Assembly (NCBI GenBank): GCA_030432815.1
Contig: JAUILB010000060.1
Coordinates: 1-12,144 of the forward strand
Reading direction: 5' to 3'
Origin: Alphaproteobacteria bacterium
GTDB lineage: Bacteria > Pseudomonadota > Alphaproteobacteria > Sphingomonadales > Emcibacteraceae
DNA length: 12,144 nucleotides
In this document: positions 1 through 5,611 of the stretch, one piece after another
Layout: each line of letters opens with the position of its first letter
Position numbering within the stretch: the stretch's first letter is position 1
The notes under the pieces: model-generated
Told to the model about the DNA's origin: nothing
Databases searched by the model: none
The model's input: only the letters and a program-made list of their open reading frames with translations
Made by a program: the position numbers and the translations under genes

Positions 1-425
1 ACCGGAAAATTTCTGATATAAGCAAACTTGCACATACAGTGCATAAAGTAGATGATATAGGTGCGTCCATTGCAAGCGGATCTTTCCAAACGGATGGTAT
101 GCTAATCGTTCCATGTTCCATAAAAACAATGTCAGAAATTAACAGTGGGGTTACATCATCATTATTGACGCGCGCTGCAGATGTGACCCTGAAAGAAAGA
201 AGAAAGCTTCTTCTTATGGTGAGGGAAACACCATTTCATCTGGGTCATTTACGGACGATGACATCCTTAAGTGAAATAGGTGCTATTATCGCACCGCCGG
301 TGCCTGCTTTATACTGCAAGCCGAGTTCAATTGAAGAAATGATAGATCAAACGCTGGGCAGGGCACTTGATCTGTTTGGTATTGAAATCGCTGGGCTAAA
401 ACGTTGGAAGTACGATGATAAATAA
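1..425 (+). CDS. ubiX: UbiX flavin prenyltransferase, 5'-truncated by window edge
   Basis: UbiX attaches a dimethylallyl unit to FMN, making the prenylated flavin cofactor used by the UbiD decarboxylase in ubiquinone synthesis. The frame is open from the first full codon at position 3, so the gene starts outside the window; the GTG at 39 is internal. About 140 residues are visible out of roughly 190 usual for the family, so about 50 N-terminal residues with the first flavin-binding loop are missing. Recognisable family segments are SIASGSFQTDGM, VPCSIKTMSEI, LLTRAADVTLKERRKL, VRETPFHLGHLR and the PPVPALY segment near the C terminus, closely parallel to the E. coli protein. No UbiD gene is in view. 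The DUF465 gene follows after 72 bp on the same strand and may be co-transcribed. Identification is firm. Confidence 0.95.
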   Translation, partial: RKISDISKLAHTVHKVDDIGASIASGSFQTDGMLIVPCSIKTMSEINSGVTSSLLTRAADVTLKERRKLLLMVRETPFHLGHLRTMTSLSEIGAIIAPPVPALYCKPSSIEEMIDQTLGRALDLFGIEIAGLKRWKYDDK

Positions 426-497
426 TTCCATATCCTGGTAATAAAGCTGAAAAAAATATGTTATAACTAGTTTATTTAAGAAAGTGCCCAATAACAT

Positions 498-701
498 ATG
501 AATATTGACGAAGAGGATATACTGGAGAAAATCCAGCAGCTGAGGGTTCAGCATCGCGATCTGGACGACGCAATTAATGCGTTACTTGATGCCGGTACTT
601 CCGATATGATTCAGATTAGCAGACTTAAAAAACAAAAGTTGATGATTAAGGACAAGATTGCCAAACTCGAAGATGAAATTCTGCCGGATATTATTGCTTG
701 A
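498..701 (+). CDS. DUF465 / YdcH-like small coiled-coil protein
   Basis: A 67-residue highly charged, helical protein with no signal peptide or membrane segment. The family signature is clear: LRVQHRDLDDAI, then ISRLKKQKLMIKDKIAKLEDEILPDI at the C terminus, as in DUF465 proteins common in alphaproteobacteria. Heptad-like spacing of Leu and Ile suggests two helices forming a coiled coil or hairpin. No biochemical function is established for the family that I can name. The upstream ribosome site is weak (AGAAAG about 14 nt before the ATG). A TATAAC hexamer at 462-467 could be a -10 but has no partner -35, so read-through from ubiX is as likely. Its stop codon lies 1 bp from the stop codon of the convergent diguanylate cyclase gene. 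Confidence 0.9.
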   Translation: MNIDEEDILEKIQQLRVQHRDLDDAINALLDAGTSDMIQISRLKKQKLMIKDKIAKLEDEILPDIIA

Positions 702-702
702 T

Positions 703-1443
703 TCAGGTATTTTCATTCTTTAATGATTGTTTGTGGCTATACATCTTTTTATCGGCATGATCCAAAGCCTGATCCGGGCTAATGCCGGAATGTAACGAGT
801 AAATACCATAAGCGATTTTTAAGGGGATCTTTTTACCATCCATGATCAATGGATTTTCCTCTATTTTCTGCAGTAACTGTTTTGCTTTTGCATCGGCATT
901 TTCTTCACTGGCTTTTGGCAGAATTATTCCAAACTCGTCACCGCCAAGCCGTCCTATGATATCGGAATCCCGCAGACTGCCCAGCATCGTTTTCGCTACA
1001 TGAACCAATGCAAGATCACCTGCTTTATGGCCATAGGTGTCATTGATCAACTTAAGATCATTCATATCCAGAAAAATCAAAGAGCTGTTGATGCCATAGC
1101 GATCAGAGTAGGAAATCATTCGCGTCATTTCCCGTACAAAGGCGCGTCTATTTGATATTTCAATAAGACTGTCTTGATCTGCCAGTTTTTCCAGTTCTGA
1201 AATTCGGCGGTGGGCAATTTCCAGTTCATGGCGCATATTTTCTACTTCCGCCATAAGCATCATGATAGCATTTCGCACTTTTGGCGTCATTTCAGCGGAA
1301 GGTATTCCGAGTACACTGGTCGTGTCGCTTATGTTACGGACAGGAGTTGTTCCCGAAACGCTTGAAGCTGCGTTCGTTTTTTCTATAGTCTTGCGGCGGA
1401 TAGGTTGTGCCCGACCGACGTTGCCTGGACCTTGTACTTTCAT
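703..1443 (-). CDS. GGDEF-domain diguanylate cyclase, cytoplasmic
   Basis: This 246-residue protein should make cyclic di-GMP from two GTP. Residues 1-45 are a basic, Ser/Thr-rich, probably disordered segment (MKVQGPGNVGRAQPIRRKT...). Residues about 62-92 form a charged helix resembling the signalling coiled coil that precedes GGDEF domains. The GGDEF domain follows: NRRAF at 98-102, a metal-binding Asp in LDMND (about 126), NDTYGHKAGD near 134-143, and an intact GGDEF active site at 167-171. The inhibitory I-site RDSD (158-161) lies exactly five residues before GGDEF, so product feedback is expected. There is no sensor domain or membrane helix; input may come through the N terminus. The entry motif reads DSLIEISNRRAF where DxLTGLxNRRAF is usual. 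The ATG has only a weak AGG about 13 nt upstream. Catalytic assignment is strong; the pathway controlled is unknown. Confidence 0.93.
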   Translation of the reverse strand: MKVQGPGNVGRAQPIRRKTIEKTNAASSVSGTTPVRNISDTTSVLGIPSAEMTPKVRNAIMMLMAEVENMRHELEIAHRRISELEKLADQDSLIEISNRRAFVREMTRMISYSDRYGINSSLIFLDMNDLKLINDTYGHKAGDLALVHVAKTMLGSLRDSDIIGRLGGDEFGIILPKASEENADAKAKQLLQKIEENPLIMDGKKIPLKIAYGIYSLHSGISPDQALDHADKKMYSHKQSLKNENT

Positions 1444-1515
1444 ATAATTATTAACCTGACGATATGCCCGCTAGTATCCACCGTAAAGATTATATATCTT
1501 TTAACATGGTTGGTT

Positions 1516-1544
1516 AGTATACATACAATTGGTATATAAGACAA
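1516..1544 (-). promoter_or_regulatory. Predicted sigma70 promoter for the GGDEF gene
   Basis: Read on the minus strand, TTGTCT (1539-1544, 4 of 6 matches to the -35 consensus) is followed after exactly 17 bp by TATACT (1516-1521, 5 of 6 matches to the -10). Predicted transcription start is near 1509, giving a leader of about 65 nt. That leader contains an AT-rich inverted repeat, AAAGAT-N5-ATCTTT, at 1485-1501. The promoter is an inference from consensus matching only. Confidence 0.55.
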
Positions 1545-1584
1545 ATAAAGATATATTTTGTGGCTGCCTTAAATCATAGTAAAC

Positions 1585-1612
1585 TTGCCTATCCGGGGAA
1601 GATCAGTATAAT
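1585..1612 (+). promoter_or_regulatory. Predicted sigma70 promoter for purE-purK
   Basis: TTGCCT at 1585-1590 (4 of 6) and a perfect TATAAT at 1607-1612 are separated by 16 bp. The predicted start is near 1619, about 42 nt before the purE ATG. I found no PurR-type operator and no purine riboswitch in the leader. The two divergent promoters in this 217-bp gap have their -35 elements about 40 bp apart. Confidence 0.6.
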
Positions 1613-1660
1613 CGCCTTTTTTTCAAGATTGGAGCCACAGGCAGGTTTAAAGGAACAAAA

Positions 1661-2152
1661 ATGAGTGACAGTATACCAGTAGTAGGCGTCATTATGGGTA
1701 GCCAGTCTGATTGGCCGATAATGAAAAGCGCGGTTGAAATATTACACCAGCTGAATGTGGCGGTTGAAAATAGAATTGTTTCTGCGCATAGAACACCTGA
1801 ACGGCTCTATGATTATGCCAAGACTGCAAAAGAACGTGGTTTAAAAGTGATAATAGCAGGTGCAGGGGGCGCCGCACATTTGCCCGGGATGGCAGCGTCT
1901 ATGACAACACTTCCAGTGCTTGGTGTGCCTATTGAAAGTAAGGCATTAAAAGGGATGGATAGCCTTTTATCCATAGCGCAAATGCCCGGTGGTATTCCGG
2001 TTGGTACACTTGCAATTGGTGCCGCAGGTGCAAAAAATGCAGGCATACTTGCGGCATCAATTATCGCTTTGGGTGATGAAAATGTTGCGAAGTCACTGGA
2101 AGAATGGCGAAGCCACCAAACGGCTTCCGTGGCTGAAATTCCCACTGATTAA
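1661..2152 (+). CDS. purE: PurE, N5-carboxyaminoimidazole ribonucleotide mutase (class I)
   Basis: This 163-residue enzyme converts N5-CAIR, made by PurK, into CAIR in de novo purine synthesis. Length and sequence fit class I PurE. Visible signatures are the phosphate-binding MGSQSDW near residues 12-18, the catalytic His in SAHRTPERL (His43), the glycine-rich IIAGAGGAAHLPGM loop, LPVLGVPI and MPGGIPVGTLAIG. Presence of purK immediately downstream supports the mutase rather than the direct-carboxylase (class II) reaction. The start is well supported by AAGGAA at 1650-1655, five nt before the ATG, and by the predicted promoter upstream. purK follows after 3 bp, so the two are surely co-transcribed. 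It acts in the cytosol, typically as an octamer in this family. Confidence 0.97.
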   Translation: MSDSIPVVGVIMGSQSDWPIMKSAVEILHQLNVAVENRIVSAHRTPERLYDYAKTAKERGLKVIIAGAGGAAHLPGMAASMTTLPVLGVPIESKALKGMDSLLSIAQMPGGIPVGTLAIGAAGAKNAGILAASIIALGDENVAKSLEEWRSHQTASVAEIPTD

Positions 2153-2155
2153 AGC

Positions 2156-3235
2156 ATGCGCAGTCTTTCTCCTGGTTCAAATATAGGTATTCTTGGTGGC
2201 GGTCAGTTAGGGCGTATGCTGGCTATTTCGGCTGCCCAACTGGGTTATTCCGTACATATTTATTGTCCGGAAAAAAATAATCCTGCGGAACAGGTGTCAA
2301 ACGCCGCGACCCATGCCGAATATGAGAATGAAGAAGCACTCTCAAAATTTGCAAATTCAGTAGATGTTGTGACCTATGAATTTGAAAATATTCCGGTTGA
2401 AACTGTTAATATGATAGGCCGGACGACGCCTGTTTATCCTAATTCAGAAGTGCTCAAAATTTCCCAGGATCGTTTAAGCGAAAAAAAATTTATAAATAAG
2501 CTGGGTATTGATACAGCACCATTTAAAGCCGTTTCCACAAGCGAAGAAGCGCGACATGCACTTGTCGACATTGGCTATCCGGCGGTTTTTAAAACCAGAC
2601 GTTTTGGCTATGACGGAAAAGGCCAGGCAATTGTCAGATCAGAAACTGATATTGAGCAAGCGTGGAGCGCTCTTAACAGTGATAAAGTTATCGTTGAAGG
2701 ATTTGTTGAATTTGATCTGGAGATTTCCGTTATCGCGGTTCGGGGTCAGAATGGGGATATTAAATGTTTTGCGCCAGTGGAAAATGAACATAAGGATCAC
2801 ATTCTGGATTTGTCGATAGCACCGGCAAGAATTGATAATGCCTTAAAGGAAGATGCCATAAAAAAAGCAAAAAAAATCATTGAAAATATTGATTATGTCG
2901 GCGTTCTTACCGTTGAATTTTTTGTTTCTTCAAGCAGTCCAAGGTTACGAGTAAATGAAGTAGCCCCACGGGTACATAACAGTGGTCACTGGACTATTGA
3001 GGCCTGCCCGGCAAGCCAGTTTGAACAGCATATAAGGGCTATTTGCGGGCTTCCATTGGGAGGAACAGATTTTATTGGTGAAGCGCGTATGACGAACCTA
3101 ATAGGTGATGATATTTTTCAGATGACAAAATTATTGTCGGAAGCGGGGGCCCATGTTCATCATTATGGGAAAAGTGACGTAAAACCGGGACGGAAAATGG
3201 GGCATGTTACCCGACTTTATCCGAATAATGGTTAA
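2156..3235 (+). CDS. purK: PurK, N5-carboxyaminoimidazole ribonucleotide synthase
   Basis: This 359-residue ATP-grasp enzyme joins bicarbonate to AIR using ATP to make N5-CAIR, the substrate of PurE. The length matches the usual 350-390. N-terminal GILGGGQLGRM (11-21) is the family's nucleotide-binding-like loop. The ATP-grasp core includes KTRRFGYDGKGQ, VEGFVEFDLEISV, the VENEHKDHI segment and VNEVAPRVHNSGHWTIEAC, which carries metal and ATP ligands. The ATG lies 3 bp after the purE stop with no clear ribosome site (only AAAG), suggesting translation coupled to purE. The 3' end overlaps the stop codon of the convergent coq9 gene by 4 bp, so no private terminator fits between them. Confidence 0.96.
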   Translation: MRSLSPGSNIGILGGGQLGRMLAISAAQLGYSVHIYCPEKNNPAEQVSNAATHAEYENEEALSKFANSVDVVTYEFENIPVETVNMIGRTTPVYPNSEVLKISQDRLSEKKFINKLGIDTAPFKAVSTSEEARHALVDIGYPAVFKTRRFGYDGKGQAIVRSETDIEQAWSALNSDKVIVEGFVEFDLEISVIAVRGQNGDIKCFAPVENEHKDHILDLSIAPARIDNALKEDAIKKAKKIIENIDYVGVLTVEFFVSSSSPRLRVNEVAPRVHNSGHWTIEACPASQFEQHIRAICGLPLGGTDFIGEARMTNLIGDDIFQMTKLLSEAGAHVHHYGKSDVKPGRKMGHVTRLYPNNG

Positions 3236-3891
3236 GCACCGTAACGTTTCTTGCCAAGCTCTCTCCAAATATTGGGAAGATTGATATCTTTTTTCCTGAA
3301 GTCCGCTTTTAATTTTTCAAACTGCATAACGTTTTCAATGCGTCTATCAAGGAATTCCCAAGTATCACAATTATCTTCGCTTTCATCATTCAGCCAGAAT
3401 AAAAATGTGCTGGAATAAACGGTACCTAATGTCATGCGTTTGGTATAAAAATTAAAATCCGTAGATGGATCTGATATTGCCCTCCACATCAAATCTACCG
3501 TGCGGTATAATAATTTCATACTCACAAGATGATTTTTAGGGAGAGCCAAATATGAAACAGTTCTGTGGATTGCTTCCTTATGAGGAGATTCAGTTTTAAT
3601 TCTCAATTTAACGAGTTCGGTAATTTTTTCTCTTATTTTAAGATTATCAAAATCCAGTTTTTTTGCAGCATTTAACATAGCTTTGTCACAAAGCTGCGCA
3701 TGAAGGTCTATCATATCAATAGGACCCCCTGGAAACGCAAGATCAATAAAACCGATATCGACACCAATATCTTCTGCTGTCCGCCTCATCGTTTTTTTAG
3801 TCCACCCATCAAATGCTATATGACTAAGTGCCGCCTCAAGGATCGACTCGCGTAGTTCTTCGGGGATTTTATCAGTATTCTTATTGGTCAT
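3232..3891 (-). CDS. COQ9-family lipid-binding ubiquinone biosynthesis protein
   Basis: A 219-residue protein with a TetR-like helical N terminus (about 12-50, EELRESILEAALSHIAFDGW..KTMRRTAEDIG) and the COQ9 C-terminal domain. The diagnostic stretch runs from LMWRAISDPSTDFNFYTKR (134-152) through VYSSTFLFWLNDESED (158-173) to TWEFLDRRIENVMQFEK (177-193). In mitochondria COQ9 binds lipid and helps COQ7 hydroxylate a ubiquinone precursor; a comparable role in bacteria is inference. Pairing of coq9 with divergent rpsU is a familiar alphaproteobacterial arrangement. The start has a poor ribosome site: GAGG lies about 13 nt upstream. No clear promoter was found. The leader region, 3921-3958, contains nested inverted repeats. 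ubiX at the window's left edge belongs to the same pathway but is separated by unrelated genes. Confidence 0.9.
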   Translation of the reverse strand: MTNKNTDKIPEELRESILEAALSHIAFDGWTKKTMRRTAEDIGVDIGFIDLAFPGGPIDMIDLHAQLCDKAMLNAAKKLDFDNLKIREKITELVKLRIKTESPHKEAIHRTVSYLALPKNHLVSMKLLYRTVDLMWRAISDPSTDFNFYTKRMTLGTVYSSTFLFWLNDESEDNCDTWEFLDRRIENVMQFEKLKADFRKKDINLPNIWRELGKKRYGA

Positions 3892-3920
3892 ATCCAGAAT
3901 ATGGGCCTCAATTTAGGAAA

Positions 3921-3958
3921 GGTAAAGCCCAAAAGGGCAAAAATAGGTAAGTTTTACC
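3921..3958. repeat. Nested inverted repeats between coq9 and rpsU
   Basis: Three short complementary pairs share this AT-rich stretch: GCCC-AAAA-GGGC at 3927-3938, GGTAA-N3-TTACC at 3946-3958, and an outer GGTAAA/TTTACC pair joining 3921-3926 to 3953-3958. The inner and outer pairs compete for the same bases. They lie in the leader of coq9 and upstream of rpsU. They may be an operator or a leader structure; no T-tract makes a convincing terminator on the plus strand. Confidence 0.4.
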
Positions 3959-4062
3959 AGAAATTGCTTCACAATTGCATCAGCATTTGCTAGAAAGCGG
4001 CTTCTTCGAAACATTAAGTTTCAGGAATAAAACACAAACTAGAAAGGAGTGTGACTATAACC

Positions 4063-4269
4063 ATGCAGGTTATTGTCCGCGATAATAACGTCGATCAGGC
4101 GCTTCGTGCATTGAAGAAAAAACTTCAACGCGAAGGGGTATACCGCGAAATGAAAATGCGCCGTTTTTATGAAAAGCCATCTGAGAAGAAGGCCCGTGAA
4201 AATGCTGCAGCTGTTCGCCGTTCCCGTAAACTTGACCGTAAACGTCTTGAACGCGACGGTGCAGTTTAA
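4063..4269 (+). CDS. rpsU: 30S ribosomal protein bS21
   Basis: This 68-residue, strongly basic protein is bS21 of the small ribosomal subunit, which sits near the 3' end of 16S rRNA and helps initiation. It has the alphaproteobacterial form: MQVIVRDNNVDQALRALKKKLQREG, then REMKMRRFYEKPSEKKARENAAAVRRSRK and an Arg/Lys-rich tail. I start at ATG 4063 because homologues begin MQV; an in-frame GTG at 4051 would add MTIT and lies only 1 nt from the Shine-Dalgarno. That Shine-Dalgarno (AAAGGAG, 4043-4049) is strong but 13 nt from the chosen ATG, which is long. The gene stands alone, divergent from coq9, and is followed by a clear terminator. Confidence 0.95.
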   Translation: MQVIVRDNNVDQALRALKKKLQREGVYREMKMRRFYEKPSEKKARENAAAVRRSRKLDRKRLERDGAV

Positions 4270-4284
4270 GTATTTTTACGTATA

Positions 4285-4313
4285 TTGAAATTAAAAGGCC
4301 GTCCTCTTATGAT
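4285..4313 (+). promoter_or_regulatory. Predicted sigma70 promoter embedded in the rpsU terminator
   Basis: TTGAAA (4285-4290, 5 of 6) and TATGAT (4308-4313, 5 of 6) are spaced by exactly 17 bp. This is among the best promoter matches in the window. The -10 lies in the loop of the rpsU terminator hairpin and the spacer contains its left arm. Predicted initiation near 4319-4321 would start the lipoprotein mRNA in the right arm, leaving a leader of only about 11-21 nt made mostly of T residues. Confidence 0.6.
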
Positions 4314-4331
4314 TGAGTGACGGCTTTTTTT
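4297..4331 (+). terminator. Rho-independent terminator of rpsU
   Basis: GCCGTC (4298-4303) pairs with GACGGC (4319-4324). CTC (4304-4306) extends the stem with GAG (4315-4317), leaving one bulged T and an AT-rich 8-nt loop. Seven T residues follow at 4325-4331 and AAAA precedes the stem. This is a canonical intrinsic terminator 28 bp after the rpsU stop codon. It overlaps the predicted promoter of the next gene. Confidence 0.88.
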
Positions 4332-4991
4332 ATGGGTTTAATGGATTTGATCAGATTAATACCATTTTTGATATGTTTTATACTTTCGGGCTGTATGTCA
4401 CCCGATGGGCGCGTCAAAACGCATGCGCAGAATATTAACAGCTATTCTGACTTTGGGATTTGTTCTGGGTATGGCTGTAAAAACTACCATCTGACGGGTC
4501 TGACTGACGAAGAATGGAATAATGTTAAAACATTATTTCAGCCACAAGCGAAAAATCCTGAGGAGGAAAGAAGAATTATAGCCAAAGCTATAGCGCTTAT
4601 GGAGCAGTATATTGGCCCAAAAACGGGAACGGAAAATGATAAAGCCAAAGCCGTTGTAATAAATTTCTCAACTAGCGGTCAGATGGACTGTGTTGATGAA
4701 GCAATAAACAGTACGACTTATATCTATTTAATGCGCAAATACGGCCTTATAAAATTTCATTCACTAGGGGCAGCGGCAAGGCGAAATTTGAATGATTTAT
4801 CCTATCCCCATAGCAGCGCGACGATTTACGAAATTGGTAAAGAGAAAATCGAAGGAGGGGATGGTCATTTCGTTGTTGATTCATGGTTTCACAAAAATGG
4901 TGCACTGGCTGAAATCATTCCGACACGAATCTGGAAGGGGCGCTGGTATCCTAAAGAAAAGCAGGATGTTTATAATTTTTCAGCGTCGTAA
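4332..4991 (+). CDS. Uncharacterised lipoprotein with a Cys-His-Asp cysteine-peptidase-like pattern
   Basis: I do not recognise a named gene. The protein starts at ATG 4332 (219 residues) or ATG 4341 (216). Both give a short lipoprotein signal, LIRLIPFLICFILSGC, with lipidation Cys at 21 in the longer form; the next residue is Met, so outer-membrane sorting is plausible. A still longer GTG start at 4317 would lie inside the rpsU terminator and is unlikely. The mature part has a CSGYGC pair (44-49), a helical region with ERRIIAKAIALMEQYIG, then GQMDCVDEAINSTTYIYLM (Cys120), YPHSSATIY (His160) and GHFVVDSWFHKNG (His179, Asp183). The Cys, His and Asp order resembles transglutaminase-like or papain-like hydrolases; that activity is inference. 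I recall similar unnamed proteobacterial proteins. No ribosome site is visible before either ATG. The 3' end overlaps the convergent small gene by 22 bp. Confidence 0.8.
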   Translation: MGLMDLIRLIPFLICFILSGCMSPDGRVKTHAQNINSYSDFGICSGYGCKNYHLTGLTDEEWNNVKTLFQPQAKNPEEERRIIAKAIALMEQYIGPKTGTENDKAKAVVINFSTSGQMDCVDEAINSTTYIYLMRKYGLIKFHSLGAAARRNLNDLSYPHSSATIYEIGKEKIEGGDGHFVVDSWFHKNGALAEIIPTRIWKGRWYPKEKQDVYNFSAS

Positions 4992-5149
4992 TCAGTAAAG
5001 TCCCATTCATCAGAACTATTTAACTGTTCAAGAAAAAGATTTTCTGCTGTGTTAATGGCTTCGTCTTCACTTCCTGCTGTAACATTCGCAACCCAATAAA
5101 ATGTACCCAGTTTTACGTCCGACTTTAACGTTACTTTATATGCAGCCAT
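4970..5149 (-). CDS. Small unknown protein, 59 residues
   Basis: The product begins MAAYKVTLKSDVKLGTFYW and ends in the acidic stretch DEWDFTDYDAEKL. The frame stays open further upstream to 5302, but I choose ATG 5149 because AGGA lies about 9 nt before it, the sequence upstream reads like non-coding leader, and the longer version would overlap the divergent membrane-protein gene. The pattern suggests two beta strands, one helix (EDEAINTAENLFLEQL) and a final strand. There is no signal peptide or membrane segment. Function is unknown and no named family is assigned. A weak promoter candidate on the minus strand is TTAACA (complement of 5207-5212), with TATATG 16 bp further on. Its last 22 bp are antisense to the lipoprotein gene. 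Confidence 0.7.
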   Translation of the reverse strand: MAAYKVTLKSDVKLGTFYWVANVTAGSEDEAINTAENLFLEQLNSSDEWDFTDYDAEKL

Positions 5150-5205
5150 ATTAAATATCCTGTTTGAATATTGGTGGTGAACTCCATATACTCTTATTTC
5201 GTTTA

Positions 5206-5236
5206 TTGTTAAAGCATTATTCACAGCGAATATAAT
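5206..5236 (+). promoter_or_regulatory. Predicted promoter for the small membrane protein gene
   Basis: A perfect TATAAT at 5231-5236 is preceded by TTGTTA (5206-5211, 4 of 6) with a long 19-bp spacer. Predicted start is near 5243, about 21 nt before the ATG. The -35 overlaps the possible -35 of the divergent 59-residue gene. The -10 is convincing; the pairing is uncertain. Confidence 0.45.
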
Positions 5237-5263
5237 CAGACAGGGATAACGGAAAAGTAAAGA

Positions 5264-5560
5264 ATGAGCATGAAAGAGCCGGAACGAAGAACACTTAGAC
5301 AACGAGTAGCTGACCGCAAGCGTGGTGTAAAACGTGAACAGCCAATGAGTGCCAGTCAGAAAAGAAAATTAAAATTTATAACACTCGCATTTGTTGTGGT
5401 GCAGTATGCTGGCTTACTTCTGCTTTTATTTGGATTGAAGGATTTTGTTGCGGATGGTTTCGTTATCAGAAATGTAAATCTGTTCGCCATTAGCTGCGGC
5501 ATGTTTCTTGTAGGGCGTGTTGGTCCTTTGATTATAAAGACCTTAAATGTTTTTAAATAA
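5264..5560 (+). CDS. Small two-helix membrane protein, unknown function
   Basis: A 98-residue protein with a very basic N-terminal third (MSMKEPERRTLRQRVADRKRGVKREQ...), then two hydrophobic helices at about 37-58 (LKFITLAFVVVQYAGLLLLLFGL) and 72-91 (NLFAISCGMFLVGRVGPLII). A short loop with charged residues separates them. By the positive-inside rule the basic N terminus should be cytoplasmic, with both ends inside. There is no cleavage site. I cannot assign a family. ATG 5264 is preceded by GGAAAAG at about 8 nt; ATG 5270 is an alternative start. The stop codon forms the left edge of the palindromic terminator, and no plus-strand partner gene follows, so it is probably monocistronic. Confidence 0.75.
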   Translation: MSMKEPERRTLRQRVADRKRGVKREQPMSASQKRKLKFITLAFVVVQYAGLLLLLFGLKDFVADGFVIRNVNLFAISCGMFLVGRVGPLIIKTLNVFK

Positions 5561-5591
5561 AATACAGGACGCATATGCGTCCTGTATTTTA
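5558..5591. terminator. Bidirectional terminator: 34-bp perfect palindrome
   Basis: The left half, TAAAATACAGGACGCAT, is matched exactly by its reverse complement with no spacer, from 5558 to 5591. In RNA it gives a GC-containing stem with an A-tract on one side and TTTTA on the other, on either strand. It lies between two convergent genes, includes the stop codon of the membrane-protein gene and sits 20 bp past the stop codon of the lysine-tailed gene. This fits a shared intrinsic terminator. Confidence 0.85.
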
Positions 5592-5611
5592 CTCTATAGC
5601 GTTAATTGAAA

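Noticed and set aside
1613..1660. PurR operator or purine riboswitch in the purE leader
   Set aside because: No ACGCAAACG-type palindrome and the leader of about 42 nt is too short for a purine aptamer.
1813..2145. 110-residue minus-strand open frame inside purE
   Set aside because: Antisense to a conserved enzyme gene, with Ala/Pro-rich composition typical of a shadow frame.
4317..4331. GTG 4317 as start of the lipoprotein
   Set aside because: It lies in the terminator stem, before or at the predicted transcription start, and would place MTAFF ahead of a normal lipoprotein signal that begins properly at 4332 or 4341.
5150..5302. N-terminal extension of the minus-strand 59-residue gene to ATG 5302
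   Set aside because: The added residues look random and the region carries a promoter-like sequence and the start of the divergent membrane-protein gene; ATG 5149 has its own AGGA site.
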